Shown piece by piece: positions 62,935-64,000 of a stretch of DNA of 64,000 nucleotides. The stretch's first letter is position 1; each line of letters starts with the position of its first letter. A program made the position numbers and the translations under genes. The stretch spans positions 8,386,545 through 8,450,544 of the forward strand of contig CM020620.1 of NCBI GenBank assembly GCA_009829735.1, given 5' to 3'. This stretch comes from Pyropia yezoensis (Eukaryota > Rhodophyta > Bangiophyceae > Bangiales > Bangiaceae). Below the pieces are notes generated by a model. The model was not told the DNA's origin and ran no database searches. It saw nothing but the letters and a program-made list of their open reading frames with translations.

Positions 62935-64000
62935 GCGGGGCAGCGCGGGGGAGCAGGGGGCGGCGTACAGGGAGAGCGGCGTCGGGCACCCCTAGACCGT
63001 CCAAACCCAGCCAGCGGGGAGAGCACGGGGGTGAGGCGGCGGCGGGGTAGGCACGCCGTCCAACTGCCGGATGCCAGCGTCATCGTAGCGGCCGGGGAAG
63101 GGGTGGCGACGCTTAACAAGTGAAACCCACTCCACGTGATGGACCAGCAGCGGGAACCGCGGGGTTGTGCGCAGGGGTGCTCGCTGTGGGGCCGCACAGG
63201 GCATACTTACTGCCCCGCCATGGCCGTGGCAGAGGCCCGTGCGGGTTGGGGCAGCGCAAGAACGCTGCCGTCTGCAGGCGCCCAGCGACGTCTGCGCCTT
63301 CGCGACGTCAAGACCAGCAGCGGCCTCCAGGGAAGGCGCTCTCGCAAGAACACCCCCTCCCCATCAGGCGGGGTGAGCAGAGGCCCCCATCCCCGACCAG
63401 AGCCCCAGGCCACAGCGCAGCACTGCTTATCGCCTGTCAAACTTTTCTTGCTTTTTTGGGAAATTCTCGAGCAAAATTCTGCATAAAACCTGCATCGACC
63501 CCCCCTCAAGGCATCATAGACACCGCTTTTACCCCCGTTTCATGCTTTCTGCCTACAACAGCTCGGGCGATTGGTAGTCGCCACCCCCCTAGGTATGAAC
63601 GGAAGCGCACGGGGCAGGAGAGCACTCTCGTGTGAAGCGCAAAGAAGCGACCGCCCATCGCTACGCTTGGGAGCAATGTTTATACAAACGCGTTTAAAAA
63701 CCGCGCAATCTCTCGCACTGGTTAAGCAAAAACCTGCGCGACGACAGCTTTCGAGGGTCTGCACGGAAAAATCTCTCCGCTTTGCTCAACATCTACAACG
63801 TGAATTCTGACCAATGGAACGCTCCGTCCAGCAAACAGCAGCGCCACCGCTGTTGTCATTGGTTGACAGAACACCGACAGCGACCGTCGTGTCGGCCATG
63901 CTGGTGGAGATTCTTTGGCCTCAGCCCATCCCCTGGATCAGAAAAGCAAAATTCTGCTCGAGCCGATCATTTTCGTGCTCGAGCAGGTCAAGAATTTGCA
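62935..64000. promoter_or_regulatory. Permease upstream region and low-GC end of the window
   Basis: 62935-63130 is immediately 5' of the permease start and should include its promoter. 63420-64000 is low in GC with repeated TCTCGAGCA/TGCTCGAG and GCAAAATTCTGC words (63466-63482 and 63944-63990). No gene supported in this last kilobase. Confidence 0.35.

Overview
This 64 kb window looks like nuclear DNA of a compact, GC-rich eukaryotic alga. A Bangiales-type red alga (Porphyra/Pyropia) is my best guess. The grounds are intron-poor genes with occasional short introns (donor usually GTACGT), very strong G/C third-position bias, Ala/Gly/Pro low-complexity linkers, dense poly-G/poly-C tracts, and a chromodomain Ty3/gypsy retrotransposon. 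The organism call is inference. Gene order is irregular and both strands are used.

Layout: 1-8055 is the 3' three-quarters of a Ty3/gypsy chromovirus: pol, a long antisense ORF of unknown function, polypurine tract, and a 365-bp 3' LTR ending TGTAGCA/TGCTACA. It abuts a fragment of the C-terminus of the tRNA-modification enzyme MnmG. 8.4-11.8 kb is repeat-rich and holds one kinase-like gene that lacks its catalytic Asp residues. 11.9-24.8 kb carries an Ala-rich repeat protein with a Utp12-like C-terminus (+), a PI31 proteasome regulator (-), a 14-bp minisatellite, an F-box gene (+), a two-exon gene of unknown function (-), and a fumarate reductase-type flavoprotein (+) lacking its N-terminal FAD segment. 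The last is broken at the same point that breaks the MnmG N-terminal part (-). 27-39.4 kb holds a BRAP2-type ubiquitin ligase (+), a large secreted tyrosinase with seven Cys-rich repeats (-), a 4-kb gene-poor stretch, and a MAPEG protein (+). 39.8-50.8 kb holds an Ala-rich nuclear-type protein (-), an unrecognised membrane-type region (-), an RCE1-type CAAX protease (-), an organelle-targeted alpha/beta hydrolase (-), a U1A/U2B''-type spliceosomal protein (+), and an ER-lumen protein with a MANF-like SAP motif (-). 51.5-63 kb holds a polyQ bZIP factor (-), a gene-free microsatellite zone, a DHHC palmitoyltransferase with degenerate zinc ligands (+), and a UapA-type purine permease (-).

Most genes are unrelated housekeeping or regulatory genes, and I see no operon-like or pathway cluster. 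The two things most worth following are (i) the MnmG / fumarate-reductase breakpoint, with the missing MnmG C-terminus 16 kb away and cut by the retrotransposon, and (ii) the tyrosinase-stalk-Cys-repeat-acidic-tail protein. Many coding regions change frame exactly at G/C homopolymers of about 10-21 nt, so the frame breaks noted there may be sequencing or assembly length errors rather than true mutations.
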